DNA of 64,000 nucleotides, from the NCBI RefSeq assembly GCF_003967035.1, contig NZ_AP018560.1:209001-273000 (forward strand), read 5' to 3'. Positions 53,305 through 62,790 of this stretch are shown piece after piece (the stretch's first letter is position 1; every line of letters begins with the position of its first letter). This stretch comes from Aerosticca soli (lineage in GTDB: Bacteria > Pseudomonadota > Gammaproteobacteria > Xanthomonadales > Rhodanobacteraceae). Both the position numbers and the translations under genes were made by a program. Below the pieces are notes generated by a model. It did not search any database and was not told where the DNA came from. It saw only the letters and a program-made list of their open reading frames with translations.

Positions 53305-54309
53305 TCAGTCCCCGTTGTCATCTGAACCGGCGTCGTCATCGGCGTCGGATGTGTCTTTACTTTTTTTCAGTTCATCGTCGTAGCGGACCTCGGTGACCGT
53401 CATGAGGTGCGCGCAGGCCTCGATGGCAGGCCGCAGCGCGTTGGCGAGCGTCGCGGCGTCCGGCAGCACAAAACCCGTCGGCCGGCGCGCCTCGACACGG
53501 TCGCTGGCCGGCTCCAGATCGCAGGCGGTCCGCAGGCGCAGTGAGCCGTCGAGCAGTGCCCGCAGCTTGTACAACGCCAGCAGGACGAGCAGCCGCTCGG
53601 CATCCGCCCCCAGGCCGTAGCCGCGGATCTGGCCGAGGTCCAGGTTCACGTACAGGGTGATGCGATCGGCGGTGAATTCGTCGCGTGCAAACGGCACGTT
53701 GCCAAAGCCGGCCTTGGTGTCGCCGCTCGGGTTGACGTGATCGTTCTTGACACCGCCGGAAGCGGCGACACGCACCCCGTCCGCCTCGATGAAGGCCGAC
53801 AAGGCGCGCGCCACGCGCAGACGCCCGCCGGCGAGTTCTTTCTTGGCCAGAAAAACGCCATGCAGCAGGGAACCGACATCGAATTTCAGCAGCGTAGTCG
53901 CCAGCTTCTTGCGGTCGATGGGACCTGCCTCCAGCCCGCCGAGGTCGGCTTTCAGTGTTTCGAAAAAGCTCTTGTCCCTGCCTTCGAGTAGGTAAGGGCT
54001 GTTCAGGCGGTGCGCTTCCAAAACCGTGTCGGTCAGGAAGGCGTCGTGGCGAAGTACCCGCACGTGAGACAAACCGGACGCCGTTGGGGTGAGGTCGTTA
54101 TTGGCGGCATCCCAAACGGTCAGCTCGAGCCGGTTGGCCATGCTTTGCGCGCTTTCCACCAGCAAACTTTGGCCACTGGCGGTTTGAAACGTGGCGGCGC
54201 CCAGGCCCGGAAAGCCGGTGGGCTGAAAACGCTGCCCCTGCAGCGGGCGCAAGGGCACCTCGAACAGAAGGCGTGGCACGTTGGCGATGGAGGCGAGATC
54301 GAGATTCAT
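53305..54309 (-). CDS. csb1: Type I-G Csb1 protein (Cas7 backbone)
   Basis: A 334-residue Cas7-group protein (GSU0053 family): PTGFPGLGAATFQTASGQSL, LVESAQSMANRLE, DRKKLATTLLKFDVGSLLHG, VFLAKKELAGGRLRVARALS and FIEADGVRVAASGGVKNDHV. Multiple copies bind the crRNA spacer along the Cascade backbone. The last 24 residues are an Asp/Lys/Ser-rich tail (KKSKDTSDADDDAGSDDNGD), probably disordered. Its ATG overlaps the csx17 stop by 4 bp. Confidence 0.95.
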   Translation of the reverse strand: MNLDLASIANVPRLLFEVPLRPLQGQRFQPTGFPGLGAATFQTASGQSLLVESAQSMANRLELTVWDAANNDLTPTASGLSHVRVLRHDAFLTDTVLEAHRLNSPYLLEGRDKSFFETLKADLGGLEAGPIDRKKLATTLLKFDVGSLLHGVFLAKKELAGGRLRVARALSAFIEADGVRVAASGGVKNDHVNPSGDTKAGFGNVPFARDEFTADRITLYVNLDLGQIRGYGLGADAERLLVLLALYKLRALLDGSLRLRTACDLEPASDRVEARRPTGFVLPDAATLANALRPAIEACAHLMTVTEVRYDDELKKSKDTSDADDDAGSDDNGD

Positions 54310-56567
54310 GCGGCGTGCTCCTGGTTGGCGAACGGTGACAGGCGTTGGGCAAACTGCGCCGCCGTGCGGCGGCTGATGGGGAAGGCAAGCGCCACCGCAT
54401 AGCGGCGCGCCAATTCGGGCGCTGCGGCGGCGACACGCACGGCGCAGGGAATGTCGGCTGCGCGCAGCCGACGGATGGCAATCGTCACCGCGGATGCCGC
54501 ATCACCGGCTTCCAGGCGGCGCACGATGGCCGGGTCCACGCCGGCATGGCGTCCATCCGGCAACGGCCACGGCAACAGGGCGAGCCGGATTGCCAACCAG
54601 GCATCATCCGGCCAGTCAGCCGGTACGGCGGGCGTCAACCTCGGCCGGTGCGCCGTCAGGTCGTTGCGGTCGAGCGCCATCAGGGCACGCGCCAGCCGCA
54701 GGCACCGATCGATGTCCAACTCGCCGGCGAGCAGGCGGGCGAGGTCGTGCCGGCTGGCCGACACGTCAAAACCGGGTTCCAGCGGCAACCGGCGCTCGCC
54801 GCGCTGCGCGGCTTCGACCAGGCGACGCGACAGCATGGCCAAGGCGTCCGCCTCACCACTGCGTCCCTGCATCACGCGATCGGCATCCGGCGCCAGACGT
54901 TGTGCGCCGCCGGTGCCGGCGGTCTTGAAGCGGCCTTTGCTCAGGGTGAGCCAGTGCCGCCGTACGCCGTCATGCGAGGGGCGGTCGGCATCACTACATT
55001 GCAGCGCAAACGCGGCTGCTAGGCGAAATTCCGCGCTGCCGTCGTCCGCAGCCTCGAGCCACTGCGCGCGCAGACGCGGAATCGGACCCGCCTTGATGCC
55101 GACACCGTGTATCTGGATCGCCTCGATGTCGGCCAGTCGCTCCAGCACCAGCTGCCAGCGCAGCGCTTCGTCGGGATGCTGGGTGAGGGCGAACAGCGCA
55201 TCGGCGAGGCATCGCTCGGCCAGGGTGAAACGGGCAGGCGCCTTGTCCCCACGGGCTTCACGCCGCAGCCGCACCAGCCAGGCATCGAGATCGTCCAGGC
55301 AGGCCATAGCCGGAATGATCCGGTCCGGCACCACGAATCGACCCAACGGGACGGCGAGATTGGATTGCCCGTTGCGCTCGATATAGCCATAACGCTCGAA
55401 GGCCGTGATGCCGCGGGCAACGCCCAGACGGGCAACGGCGCGGGCAAGATCGAGGGGTTCGGACACCGCCTTTGCGCTCAGCTGCGCCCGTCCCTCGGCC
55501 AGGAGTCGCTGCAACTCGGCGCAGGTGATCGGCTGCGACCACAGGGGCATCCACTGCTCGCCGCGGGCGCCCTCGTCGCTTGCTGCGGCGCTGGCGTAGC
55601 CTGCGCCTTGGGCACCCACGGCAAACGGTGCCGCCGCCCGTGCGCCTCTGTGCGTGTTCATCCGCTGGGTGCTTGCGGCAGCAAACAAAATCGCCCCTTC
55701 GAGCATGAGCACGAAATCCCAGGGATTCAGTTGACTGGCGCCATCGACACCAACGGAAGCATTGGCTCCACCGGCTCCGCCCGGTGCGAATTGACCCACG
55801 GCGATGCCGGCGACTTGGCTGCGCGTGGGGTGTCCGAACAGCGCTTCGCGCAGTGCGGCATCGGCATGCGGGCGCGCCCTTCCTTGAGGGTCTGAGAGGT
55901 CAAAAAGCGCTCCCAGGCGCTGGTAATAATTGTTGGTGAAATCGAGCCGGCCATCGTTGCCGCCCGTACCCAGCAGCGCCGGAAAACGTGCGTCACCATC
56001 AGCATCGACAACCAGTGCGGCGTCCATCCATCGCCTATGGGATGCACGCCAATCACGCCTCAAGGCCGGAAACAGACCCCCCTTGAGAGCCTTGAAGTGT
56101 CTTTCCGCTTCGGCGAGTCGCTTTTTGTAGTCGTCGGATTGCCGCAACAGATCGCGTTGCGATTTTGTCAGCCCTGGATTTTTAGCCTCGGCTTTGATCG
56201 CGCGCACGCGTTGGTCAGCCTGCGCCATGGCGTCGAGCTTTTCCCGGGCGGCGCGAATACCTTGCCTGAGCGGCTCAAAACGCGCGGCAGTGCTTGCCTC
56301 CAATGGCGCCAGGCCAGGATCGCCCGCATAAAAGAATCCCGAGCCTTTGTTCCATGGCGACACGATTGCTGCCGGTGCGTACCGCTGAAGAAAGAACTCC
56401 ACCAGCTCGCCCTCATCCTTTTCGCTCGCCAGCAAAAACCGCTCGCCCTCCCACCAGCCGCGCGCCTTGGGGTCGAGCTGTTCGGCCACCACGCGCAAAA
56501 TGCCGAGCGCTTTCAGGTAATGCGCCAGCGGTGCCGGGGCGCAGCCGTCGAGGTGATGGACGATCAT
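54306..56567 (-). CDS. csx17: Type I-G large subunit Csx17 (Cas8u2)
   Basis: A 753-residue protein recognised as Csx17 by the N-terminal HHLDGCAPAPLAHYLKALGI, LRVVAEQLDPKARGWWEGER, ASEKDEGELVEFFLQRYAPA, SPWNKGSGFF and FDFTNNYYQ-like LDFTNNYYQRLGALF. QLNPWDFVLMLEGAILFAAA, GYIERNGQSNLAVPLGRF and AFPISRRTAAQFAQRL follow. It is the presumed PAM-sensing large subunit of the I-G effector. The start at MIVHHLDG overlaps the cas3 stop by 4 bp; the longer reading upstream is inside cas3. Confidence 0.94.
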   Translation of the reverse strand: MIVHHLDGCAPAPLAHYLKALGILRVVAEQLDPKARGWWEGERFLLASEKDEGELVEFFLQRYAPAAIVSPWNKGSGFFYAGDPGLAPLEASTAARFEPLRQGIRAAREKLDAMAQADQRVRAIKAEAKNPGLTKSQRDLLRQSDDYKKRLAEAERHFKALKGGLFPALRRDWRASHRRWMDAALVVDADGDARFPALLGTGGNDGRLDFTNNYYQRLGALFDLSDPQGRARPHADAALREALFGHPTRSQVAGIAVGQFAPGGAGGANASVGVDGASQLNPWDFVLMLEGAILFAAASTQRMNTHRGARAAAPFAVGAQGAGYASAAASDEGARGEQWMPLWSQPITCAELQRLLAEGRAQLSAKAVSEPLDLARAVARLGVARGITAFERYGYIERNGQSNLAVPLGRFVVPDRIIPAMACLDDLDAWLVRLRREARGDKAPARFTLAERCLADALFALTQHPDEALRWQLVLERLADIEAIQIHGVGIKAGPIPRLRAQWLEAADDGSAEFRLAAAFALQCSDADRPSHDGVRRHWLTLSKGRFKTAGTGGAQRLAPDADRVMQGRSGEADALAMLSRRLVEAAQRGERRLPLEPGFDVSASRHDLARLLAGELDIDRCLRLARALMALDRNDLTAHRPRLTPAVPADWPDDAWLAIRLALLPWPLPDGRHAGVDPAIVRRLEAGDAASAVTIAIRRLRAADIPCAVRVAAAAPELARRYAVALAFPISRRTAAQFAQRLSPFANQEHAA

Positions 56568-59287
56568 GCGAGGTCTCCGTGGGCTGCCGTAGTCACCGCG
56601 GGATCGGTGCCGATCGGTGTCGCGTCGCCATTGCCTGCGATGAACGGGTCGGGCACGGGGCTGCGCGAGGCGCGCCAATCGGCCGCGCGCAGCAGGGCTT
56701 CGAGGTAGGCGAGCGCGAAGGGGCCGTGGCGTTCGAGCAGGTCGAGCACGCGCTCGGTCCAGCCCCGGCCGGTGCGCGAATTCAGGCCGGCGGCGGCGGC
56801 GTCCAGGTGCAGCTCGCTCGGCGGCAGGACCAGGTATTCGCCCTGCGCGGTGGCGAGCGTGAGCGCCGGCAGGGTTTCGCCATCACGTATGCCGCGAATG
56901 CGCAGCCCGCCCTCGGCAGCCTGCTGGTCGGCCGGTGCGGCATGCCAGGCCATGCGCACCTTGCCGTGATGACTGCAAACCAGATACGCCAGCAGGTCGA
57001 AGGCGTGGGCGTCCAGGGCAAGGATTTCCTGCTCCAGCGCGTTCGGTGGATCACCCGCCGGCGGCGCCATGGCGAGCGGCCTGCCGGCGGCCGCCAGCAA
57101 TTCCTTCCAAGGCCCGAGCAGCGCGGGGTGGTCCGGGCGATGCCGCATCAGCACGGCGAACAGCGCCAGCGTGCTGGCCAGTTCGTGGCGCAGACCGCGG
57201 CGGCGCGGATGGGGCGGGTCCGGGTACAGCTGGCGCGGCGGTAACCACGCCGATGACGGGGCCTTGGCGATGTCCGCCCGTGCGGGCCGCCCCGTGCCGA
57301 CGATGGAATGCTGAAACGGCGCGAGCGCCTTGCCGGCGTCGTGCCAGCGGCCGGCAAGGTGCAGGAGCGCGGCGTAATCGAGCCCTGCCCGGCGCGCGGC
57401 CGCCTCGGCCTGCGCTGCCACCTGGGCACCGTGCACGGCGATGGTCTGCCAGACTGGCACGGCGCTCAGGCTTTCGTCGTCTTCGCTGGCGTCGGCCTGT
57501 TCTTGCGCGCTGGGCGGCGCGACCGGGACGGGTGGCACTGCGGCGTCACCGACACCGGTCCAGCCGCGCGCCGGATCGTAGCCACCGCTGGATGAGGCAA
57601 CCAGCACCGTCTGGCCGGGGTAGAGATCCTTGCGCTCGGCCAGGCGCCAGCAGCCATCCAGGTAGCTCCACACCCAGGCGCGCTTGCCTTCCCGCAGGCG
57701 CGGCGCCTTGCGGTCCGCCGTCTCCTTGCCGCAAAGCCAGTCGCGGGCGGCGAGAAAGGGAACGCTGCACAAGGCTTCGCGGGCGGGTCGCACGGCGCGA
57801 TCGGGCGTGGCGCGCGGCGCCACCTCGACCCAGAACACCTGCAGGTCACGTTCGTCACCCGAACGGATGAAGCGCGACACGTCCACATCGGCGCCGGTGA
57901 GGTCCGGCGTGGTGTCGAACAGCTCGTCGAGTTCGTGACGCAACAACACATGGCGCGGCACGTAGGGATAAAGCGTGGCCAGCAGTTCGGGATGGTTCTC
58001 CTCGAAGGCTTCGAGATCGCGTGGGGCAACGGCATCGAGCCGACCGAGCGCCGTTCGCGCCGCGGCAAGTTCCTCCAGCGTGTACGGCAGGGCGGCTTTC
58101 GGGTCGCGGGCCTCGACATCGACCACCACCACCTGCGCCCTGCCGCCCCAGCGCGCCGCACGGCCGAAACGCTGGACCAGCGAGGCCCATGGCGCGAGCT
58201 GCGTGAACAGCAGCGCGGCCGAGATATCCACCCCGGCCTCGATGACCTGAGTGGCGACGATGAGGCGATCCGTCCCCGGCGCGCAGGCGTGGCGATTGAG
58301 AAAATCTTCGCGCCAGGTGGCGCGCTCGGCGCCGCGGAAACGGCTGTGCACCAGCCGCAGGTCGGTGCCCGCCAACCGAGGGTCGCGCGCGAGGCGCTCG
58401 TGCAGCTGGACCGCCGCGGCCACGGTGTTGAGCACCACCAGCGTAGGCCCGGCGGCGCCTGCGCCATGCTCGACGTGCGCGCCGGCGACCTGATCGGCGA
58501 GTGCCGCCATATCGGTCATCGTCACCAGCCGGCAGGGCTTACCGACCTCATCCCACAGCGGCCCCAGGCGCTGCTCCGGCGGGATGCGCAACTGCCCGGT
58601 GTCCAGCGCGGGCCCGAGCTCGCTCATCTCCGGCGAGGTGCGCAGCCAGGCCGGCTGCAACGTGGCGCTCATCCACCAGGTACGGCACGGGCGCAGCGTC
58701 TTGCCGCTCTGTGTGTCCTGCTGCCGGAACGCCTGCAGTTGTCCTGACGTGGCCAGCCCCACGTCCATGAGCTGCACCTCGTCCATCACCCACAGGCAGT
58801 CCTGATTGAGTAGGCCGAATTCCATGGGCCAGCGCCCGCGCGGGGCACCATAGCCGCGGTTGAGTGCGCGCGACAGCAGCATGTCCTGCGTGCCGATGAG
58901 CACCGCGCAGTGTTCTGGATAAAGCGCCCAGTCGCCGGCCTCGCTGCCACCCATGAGCACATGCACGCCGACCTTGCCGGCGTGATCGCCGACGCCGTCC
59001 CAGCGCAAGGCGCAGCGCTCGAGGACGCCCTCGACCTCGGCGGCGACCTGCTCCACCAGCACCCGCATGGGCAGGCACCACACCAGGCGGCGCGGCCAGC
59101 GGGCGTCGTCACGCACGCCGCGGTGCCACAGCCAGGCGGTGAGCACCCCCAGGGTCTTGCCAAAGCCGGTCGGGATGCGGATCAGCCGGTCGACGCAATC
59201 ACCCGCTTGCGCAAGCTCGGCCTGCCAGGGGTGTGGCATGAAGTTATTGGCTACGCTGGCGAATAGCTCAGCATAATCTTTGCTCAT
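56564..59287 (-). CDS. cas3: Cas3 helicase-nuclease with C-terminal HD domain
   Basis: A 907-residue protein in the type I-G order helicase then HD. Helicase motifs: Walker A IRIPTGFGKT (residues 36-45), DEVQ at 169-172 in place of DEAH, SAT at 207-209, VIEAGVDIS, and motif VI QRFGRAAR at 372-379. The HD nuclease part begins around residue 615: His619 (AVHG), His649-Asp650 (RWHDAGK), RHELAST and CSHHGKVRMAWH. Cas3 unwinds and degrades DNA once Cascade is bound. First gene of cas3-csx17-csb1-csb2, all spaced by -4 to +3 bp. Confidence 0.96.
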   Translation of the reverse strand: MSKDYAELFASVANNFMPHPWQAELAQAGDCVDRLIRIPTGFGKTLGVLTAWLWHRGVRDDARWPRRLVWCLPMRVLVEQVAAEVEGVLERCALRWDGVGDHAGKVGVHVLMGGSEAGDWALYPEHCAVLIGTQDMLLSRALNRGYGAPRGRWPMEFGLLNQDCLWVMDEVQLMDVGLATSGQLQAFRQQDTQSGKTLRPCRTWWMSATLQPAWLRTSPEMSELGPALDTGQLRIPPEQRLGPLWDEVGKPCRLVTMTDMAALADQVAGAHVEHGAGAAGPTLVVLNTVAAAVQLHERLARDPRLAGTDLRLVHSRFRGAERATWREDFLNRHACAPGTDRLIVATQVIEAGVDISAALLFTQLAPWASLVQRFGRAARWGGRAQVVVVDVEARDPKAALPYTLEELAAARTALGRLDAVAPRDLEAFEENHPELLATLYPYVPRHVLLRHELDELFDTTPDLTGADVDVSRFIRSGDERDLQVFWVEVAPRATPDRAVRPAREALCSVPFLAARDWLCGKETADRKAPRLREGKRAWVWSYLDGCWRLAERKDLYPGQTVLVASSSGGYDPARGWTGVGDAAVPPVPVAPPSAQEQADASEDDESLSAVPVWQTIAVHGAQVAAQAEAAARRAGLDYAALLHLAGRWHDAGKALAPFQHSIVGTGRPARADIAKAPSSAWLPPRQLYPDPPHPRRRGLRHELASTLALFAVLMRHRPDHPALLGPWKELLAAAGRPLAMAPPAGDPPNALEQEILALDAHAFDLLAYLVCSHHGKVRMAWHAAPADQQAAEGGLRIRGIRDGETLPALTLATAQGEYLVLPPSELHLDAAAAGLNSRTGRGWTERVLDLLERHGPFALAYLEALLRAADWRASRSPVPDPFIAGNGDATPIGTDPAVTTAAHGDLA

Positions 59288-59702
59288 GGCCGATTCCTAA
59301 TGAAGAAGATTGGCGCTCGTGACGGAATATCGTTCTTGCTCGTCTCAGATGACGAGACCAGAACGGGTCGACTCGACCATTGAACGAAACTGGTGCATGT
59401 CGTCGAAGTAACAGTTTCAGACCGCGCAGCCACCGTTACGCCACCGCTGTACCGGTGCGCGATGTGGGCCAGTGGCTTTTCCCCTTGTGGCATGGCGTCT
59501 CTCCCGCCTGGCGATGCGGCGGCCTGGGCCGCGGGCATCCTTGCGCCATGCTACTGCGATGCCTTGGAGGCGAGCGCGGCGGATCGAAACGATTCCATCC
59601 GTGCCGTCGGCGCATGCCGGGCACGGGTCGTCGGGCCGGAGCGGCAGCGACGTGGCAGCCTTCGTGGTAAGCCTTCAGGCGGCGCGTATGCGCTGCGGGC
59701 TT
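59288..59702. other. 415-bp gap between cas3 and prfC
   Basis: No convincing gene. It should contain the cas operon promoter, but no clear -35/-10 pair was found. Near the cas3 side is a palindrome CTCGTC-TCAGAT-GACGAG (59339-59356), a possible operator or hairpin. Open readings across the gap are short and unlike known proteins. Confidence 0.5.
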
Positions 59703-61304
59703 TTACACCACCACCGAAGCGGCGTGTTCGCGGGTGGCGGCGAAGCGGATCTGCGGCCAGCGTTCCTGGGTGAGCTGCAGGTTGACGCGCGAGGGGGCGA
59801 GATAGACCAGCGCGCCGGCGGCGTCGAGGGCGAGGTGCAGTGCGTTTTTGTCGCGGAACTCTTCGAGCTTCTTCGCATCCTCGCAGTGCACCCAGCGCGC
59901 GGTGACCACGCCCACCGGCTCGAACGCGGCATCGACGCCGTACTCGTCCTTGAGCCGGTAGGCGACCACGTCGAACTGCAGCACGCCGACTGCACCGAGA
60001 ATGAGCTCGTTGCTGGTGAGCGGGCGGAAGAACTGCGTGGCGCCTTCCTCGGAAAGTTGCGCCAGGCCCTTCTGCAGCGCCTTCATCTTCAACGGATCGC
60101 GCAGGCGCGCGCGGCGGAACAGCTCCGGCGCGAAGTTGGGAATGCCGGTGAAGGTCAGCATCTCGCCTTCGGTGAAGGTGTCGCCGATGGCGATGGTGCC
60201 GTGGTTGTGCAGGCCGATCACGTCGCCGGGATAGGCGCGTTCCACGATCTCGCGGTCGCTGGCCATGAAGGTGAGCGCGTTGGCGATGCGCACTTCCTTG
60301 CCGGTGCGCGTCTGCACCATCTTCATGCCGGCGCTGTAGGTGCCCGAGCACACGCGCATGAAGGCGACGCGGTCGCGGTGCGCCGGGTCCATGTTGGCCT
60401 GGATCTTGAACACGAAGCCGGTGAGCTGGTCTTCCTCCGGGTGCACCTGGCGCGTGGTGGTGGCGCGCGGGCGCGGGCCGGGCGCGTGCTCGACGAAGAA
60501 GTCCAGCAGCAGCTGCACGCCGAAGTTGTTGACTGCCGAGCCGAAGAACACCGGGGTCAGCTTGCCGGCGAGGTATGGGTCGAGGTCGAACGGATGCGAG
60601 GCGCCTTGCACCAGCGCCAGTTCCTCGCGCAGTTCGGCCAGCGCCTCGCTGCCGATCGCCTCCGCCAGGCCCGGCGCGTCGAGCCCGTTGATGATGGTCG
60701 AGTCCTGGCGGGTGAAGTTGCGGCCGGGCTCGAACAGGTGCACTTCGTCCAGCAGCAGGTGATAGACGCCCTTCAAGCGCTTGCCCATGCCGATCGGCCA
60801 GGTCACCGGCGCGCAGGCGATGCCGAGCACCGATTCCACCTCGTCCAGCAATTCGATCGGCGACTTGCCCTCGCGGTCGAGCTTGTTGATGAAGCTCATG
60901 ATCGGTGTGTCGCGCAGGCGGCACACTTCCATCAATTTGATGGTGCGTTCCTCCACGCCCTTGGCGCAGTCGATCACCATCAGCGCCGAATCCACCGCGG
61001 TGAGCACGCGGTAGGTGTCCTCGGAGAAGTCCGCGTGGCCGGGCGTGTCGAGCAGGTTGACGATCTTGCCGGCGTAGGGGAACTGCATCACCGAGCTGGT
61101 TACCGAGATGCCGCGTTCCTTTTCCAGCGCCATCCAGTCGGACGTCGCATGCCGCGCGGCCTTGCGGCCCTTCACCGAGCCGGCCATCTGGATCGCGCCG
61201 CCGAACAGCAGCAGCTTTTCGGTCAACGTGGTCTTGCCCGCGTCCGGGTGGCTGATGATGGCGAAGGTGCGGCGACGGCGGGTTTCGTCGAGATGGGTGG
61301 ACAT
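59703..61304 (-). CDS. prfC: Peptide chain release factor 3
   Basis: A 533-residue translational GTPase. G1 [20 protein letters not shown], the switch region [14 protein letters not shown]3 [17 protein letters not shown]4 [11 protein letters not shown], and RF3-specific [20 protein letters not shown] are all present. It recycles RF1/RF2 from the ribosome after peptide release. [12 protein letters not shown] is taken as start; the longer frame upstream covers the divergent met regulatory region. Divergent from the metX operon. Confidence 0.97.
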   Translation of the reverse strand: MSTHLDETRRRRTFAIISHPDAGKTTLTEKLLLFGGAIQMAGSVKGRKAARHATSDWMALEKERGISVTSSVMQFPYAGKIVNLLDTPGHADFSEDTYRVLTAVDSALMVIDCAKGVEERTIKLMEVCRLRDTPIMSFINKLDREGKSPIELLDEVESVLGIACAPVTWPIGMGKRLKGVYHLLLDEVHLFEPGRNFTRQDSTIINGLDAPGLAEAIGSEALAELREELALVQGASHPFDLDPYLAGKLTPVFFGSAVNNFGVQLLLDFFVEHAPGPRPRATTTRQVHPEEDQLTGFVFKIQANMDPAHRDRVAFMRVCSGTYSAGMKMVQTRTGKEVRIANALTFMASDREIVERAYPGDVIGLHNHGTIAIGDTFTEGEMLTFTGIPNFAPELFRRARLRDPLKMKALQKGLAQLSEEGATQFFRPLTSNELILGAVGVLQFDVVAYRLKDEYGVDAAFEPVGVVTARWVHCEDAKKLEEFRDKNALHLALDAAGALVYLAPSRVNLQLTQERWPQIRFAATREHAASVVV

Positions 61305-61461
61305 GGCGATCGGCAAGAAAAGCAACCGCCAATGATAGCTCGAAAGGCGCCAGGCCGGGCTTTTCCCCATCGGGCTCCGCTTGGGCCGCGGCGAGGCCTG
61401 GCTGGCGGGCCGGCAAGGTGCGGCGCGGCATGTCATCGCGCCGAAACACGGGTGAATGATT

Positions 61462-61485
61462 GGACGTCCGGACGTATAGACGTCT
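61462..61485 (+). promoter_or_regulatory. MetJ operator: three tandem met boxes
   Basis: GGACGTCC, GGACGTAT and AGACGTCT lie head to tail without spacing; the third is a perfect met-box consensus. They end one base before the -35 of the metX promoter. MetJ dimers bind such arrays cooperatively with SAM, so repression of metX-metB in methionine sufficiency is expected. The MetJ gene is at 30379. Confidence 0.9.
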
Positions 61486-61486
61486 G

Positions 61487-61516
61487 TTGACTTTGCTGCC
61501 GGGCTGCCACTAGAGT
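61487..61516 (+). promoter_or_regulatory. Putative metX promoter
   Basis: TTGACT at 61487-61492 and TAGAGT at 61511-61516, 18 bp apart. Transcription would begin near 61523, just at the 5' side of the riboswitch P1 helix. The MetJ boxes abut the -35. Confidence 0.65.
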
Positions 61517-61522
61517 CGCTGC

Positions 61523-61635
61523 CACTCATCGAGACCGGCGGAGGGATGGGCCCTTTGAAGCCGGGGCAACCTGCGGGGCGACCCGCAACGGTGCCAATTC
61601 CTGCGGGGCGCCCGGCGCCACCGAGAGATGGGGTG
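61523..61635 (+). promoter_or_regulatory. SAM-I (S-box) riboswitch upstream of metX-metB
   Basis: The conserved core is plain: GGCGGAGGGATGGGCCC, then TTTGAAGCCGGGGCAACC, then a P3 hairpin TGCGGG-GCGA-CCCGCA, then GGTGCCAATTCCTGC. A closing P1 helix pairs CTCATC (61525-61530) with GATGGG (61627-61632). All are hallmarks of the SAM-I aptamer. SAM binding should lower expression. No T-tract terminator follows; the downstream hairpin at 61678-61716 that covers the ribosome site suggests translational control. Confidence 0.93.
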
Positions 61636-61677
61636 TCATCTGCACCGGCCGATGCCGCGTGCGGAGCGGCGACCTTC

Positions 61678-61716
61678 CTCCGGCGAGTCCTGCAGGGCGA
61701 TGTCCTTGAGCCGGAG
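61678..61716 (+). promoter_or_regulatory. Possible riboswitch expression platform sequestering the metX ribosome site
   Basis: CTCCGGC (61678-61684) is complementary to GCCGGAG (61710-61716). The latter contains the GGAG ribosome-binding site placed 7 bp before the metX ATG. A SAM-dependent switch could expose or hide it. Confidence 0.55.
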
Positions 61717-61723
61717 CCTTCCC

Positions 61724-62758
61724 ATGACTGGTCAGCCGCAAGCCGTGCATACCCGCCTTCCCGTCCCATCCCGTATCGATGCCGCCAGCGGCGAGGCGCG
61801 CCGCGCCCAGCTCACCGTGCAGCGCAGCGCGCGCCGGGTCACGCTGCATCCCAAGTACGGCCGCGGGCCGGTCGCGGTGGACGTGCGCTACCTGTGGACC
61901 GGCGCGCCGGATGCGCCGACCGTGGTGGTGCAGGGCGGCATCTCGGCCGATCGCGACGTGGTGACCAGCCCCGCCGCCGCCACGCCCGGCTGGTGGCAGG
62001 GCCTGGTCGGTGAGGGGCGCGCGATCGACCTTCGCCAGTGGCGCGTGCTCGCCATCGACTGGCTGGAAAGCGCCGAGCTCGACGCACCCTCGGTGTCCAG
62101 CGAGGACCAGGCCGATGCCATCGCCGCGCTGCTCGGCGAGCTCGGCATCCATCGCGTGCAGGCTTTCGTCGGCGCCTCCTATGGCGCGATGGTGGCGCTG
62201 GCCTTCGCCGCGCGGCATCCGCAGGCGGTGGCGCGTCTGGTGCTGCTGGCCGGCGCGCATCGTCCGCATCCGCTGGCCACCGCGCAGCGCAGCGTGCAGC
62301 GCAACATCGTGCGGCTGGGGCAGGCGTCCGGACGGGTCGAGGAAGCGCTGGCACTGGCGCGGCAGCTGGCCATGACCACCTACCGCGGCAGCGAGGAGTT
62401 CGCCCGCCGGTTCGATGCCCCGCCCGTGCAGGTCGACGGCCGTTTCCGTTTTCCAGTGGAGGACTACCTGGAACAGGCCGGCCGGCGTTTCGTCCAGCGT
62501 TTCGATGCCGGGCGTTTTCTCGCCCTCTCCGAATCCATCGACCTGCATGAGGTCCGCCCCGAGGCGGTGACGGTGCCGGCCACGCTGATCGGCTTCGCCT
62601 CGGATCGGCTGGTGCCGCTGACCGACCTGTGCGAGCTGCAGCGCCGTCTGGGCGGCGGCGGCACGCTGGCGGTGCTGGATTCGCCTTACGGCCACGACGC
62701 CTTCCTCAAGGAAACCGAGCAACTCGCGCCCTTGCTGCGCGATGCGTTGTGCGCGTGA
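61724..62758 (+). CDS. metX: Homoserine O-acyltransferase, MetX-like
   Basis: A 344-residue alpha/beta-hydrolase-fold acyltransferase: [14 protein letters not shown], a nucleophile elbow [13 protein letters not shown] with Ser152, a later Asp ([10 protein letters not shown]), and the terminal His in [11 protein letters not shown]. MetX enzymes acylate homoserine for methionine synthesis; Xanthomonadales members are described as succinyl-CoA users, which cannot be read by eye here. The start is decided by GGAG 7 bp upstream. It sits in a MetJ- and SAM-riboswitch-controlled leader and is followed by metB after 32 bp. Confidence 0.88.
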   Translation: MTGQPQAVHTRLPVPSRIDAASGEARRAQLTVQRSARRVTLHPKYGRGPVAVDVRYLWTGAPDAPTVVVQGGISADRDVVTSPAAATPGWWQGLVGEGRAIDLRQWRVLAIDWLESAELDAPSVSSEDQADAIAALLGELGIHRVQAFVGASYGAMVALAFAARHPQAVARLVLLAGAHRPHPLATAQRSVQRNIVRLGQASGRVEEALALARQLAMTTYRGSEEFARRFDAPPVQVDGRFRFPVEDYLEQAGRRFVQRFDAGRFLALSESIDLHEVRPEAVTVPATLIGFASDRLVPLTDLCELQRRLGGGGTLAVLDSPYGHDAFLKETEQLAPLLRDALCA

Positions 62759-62790
62759 CCTTGCCCATCGATGCCCTGCGGAAATTACCC

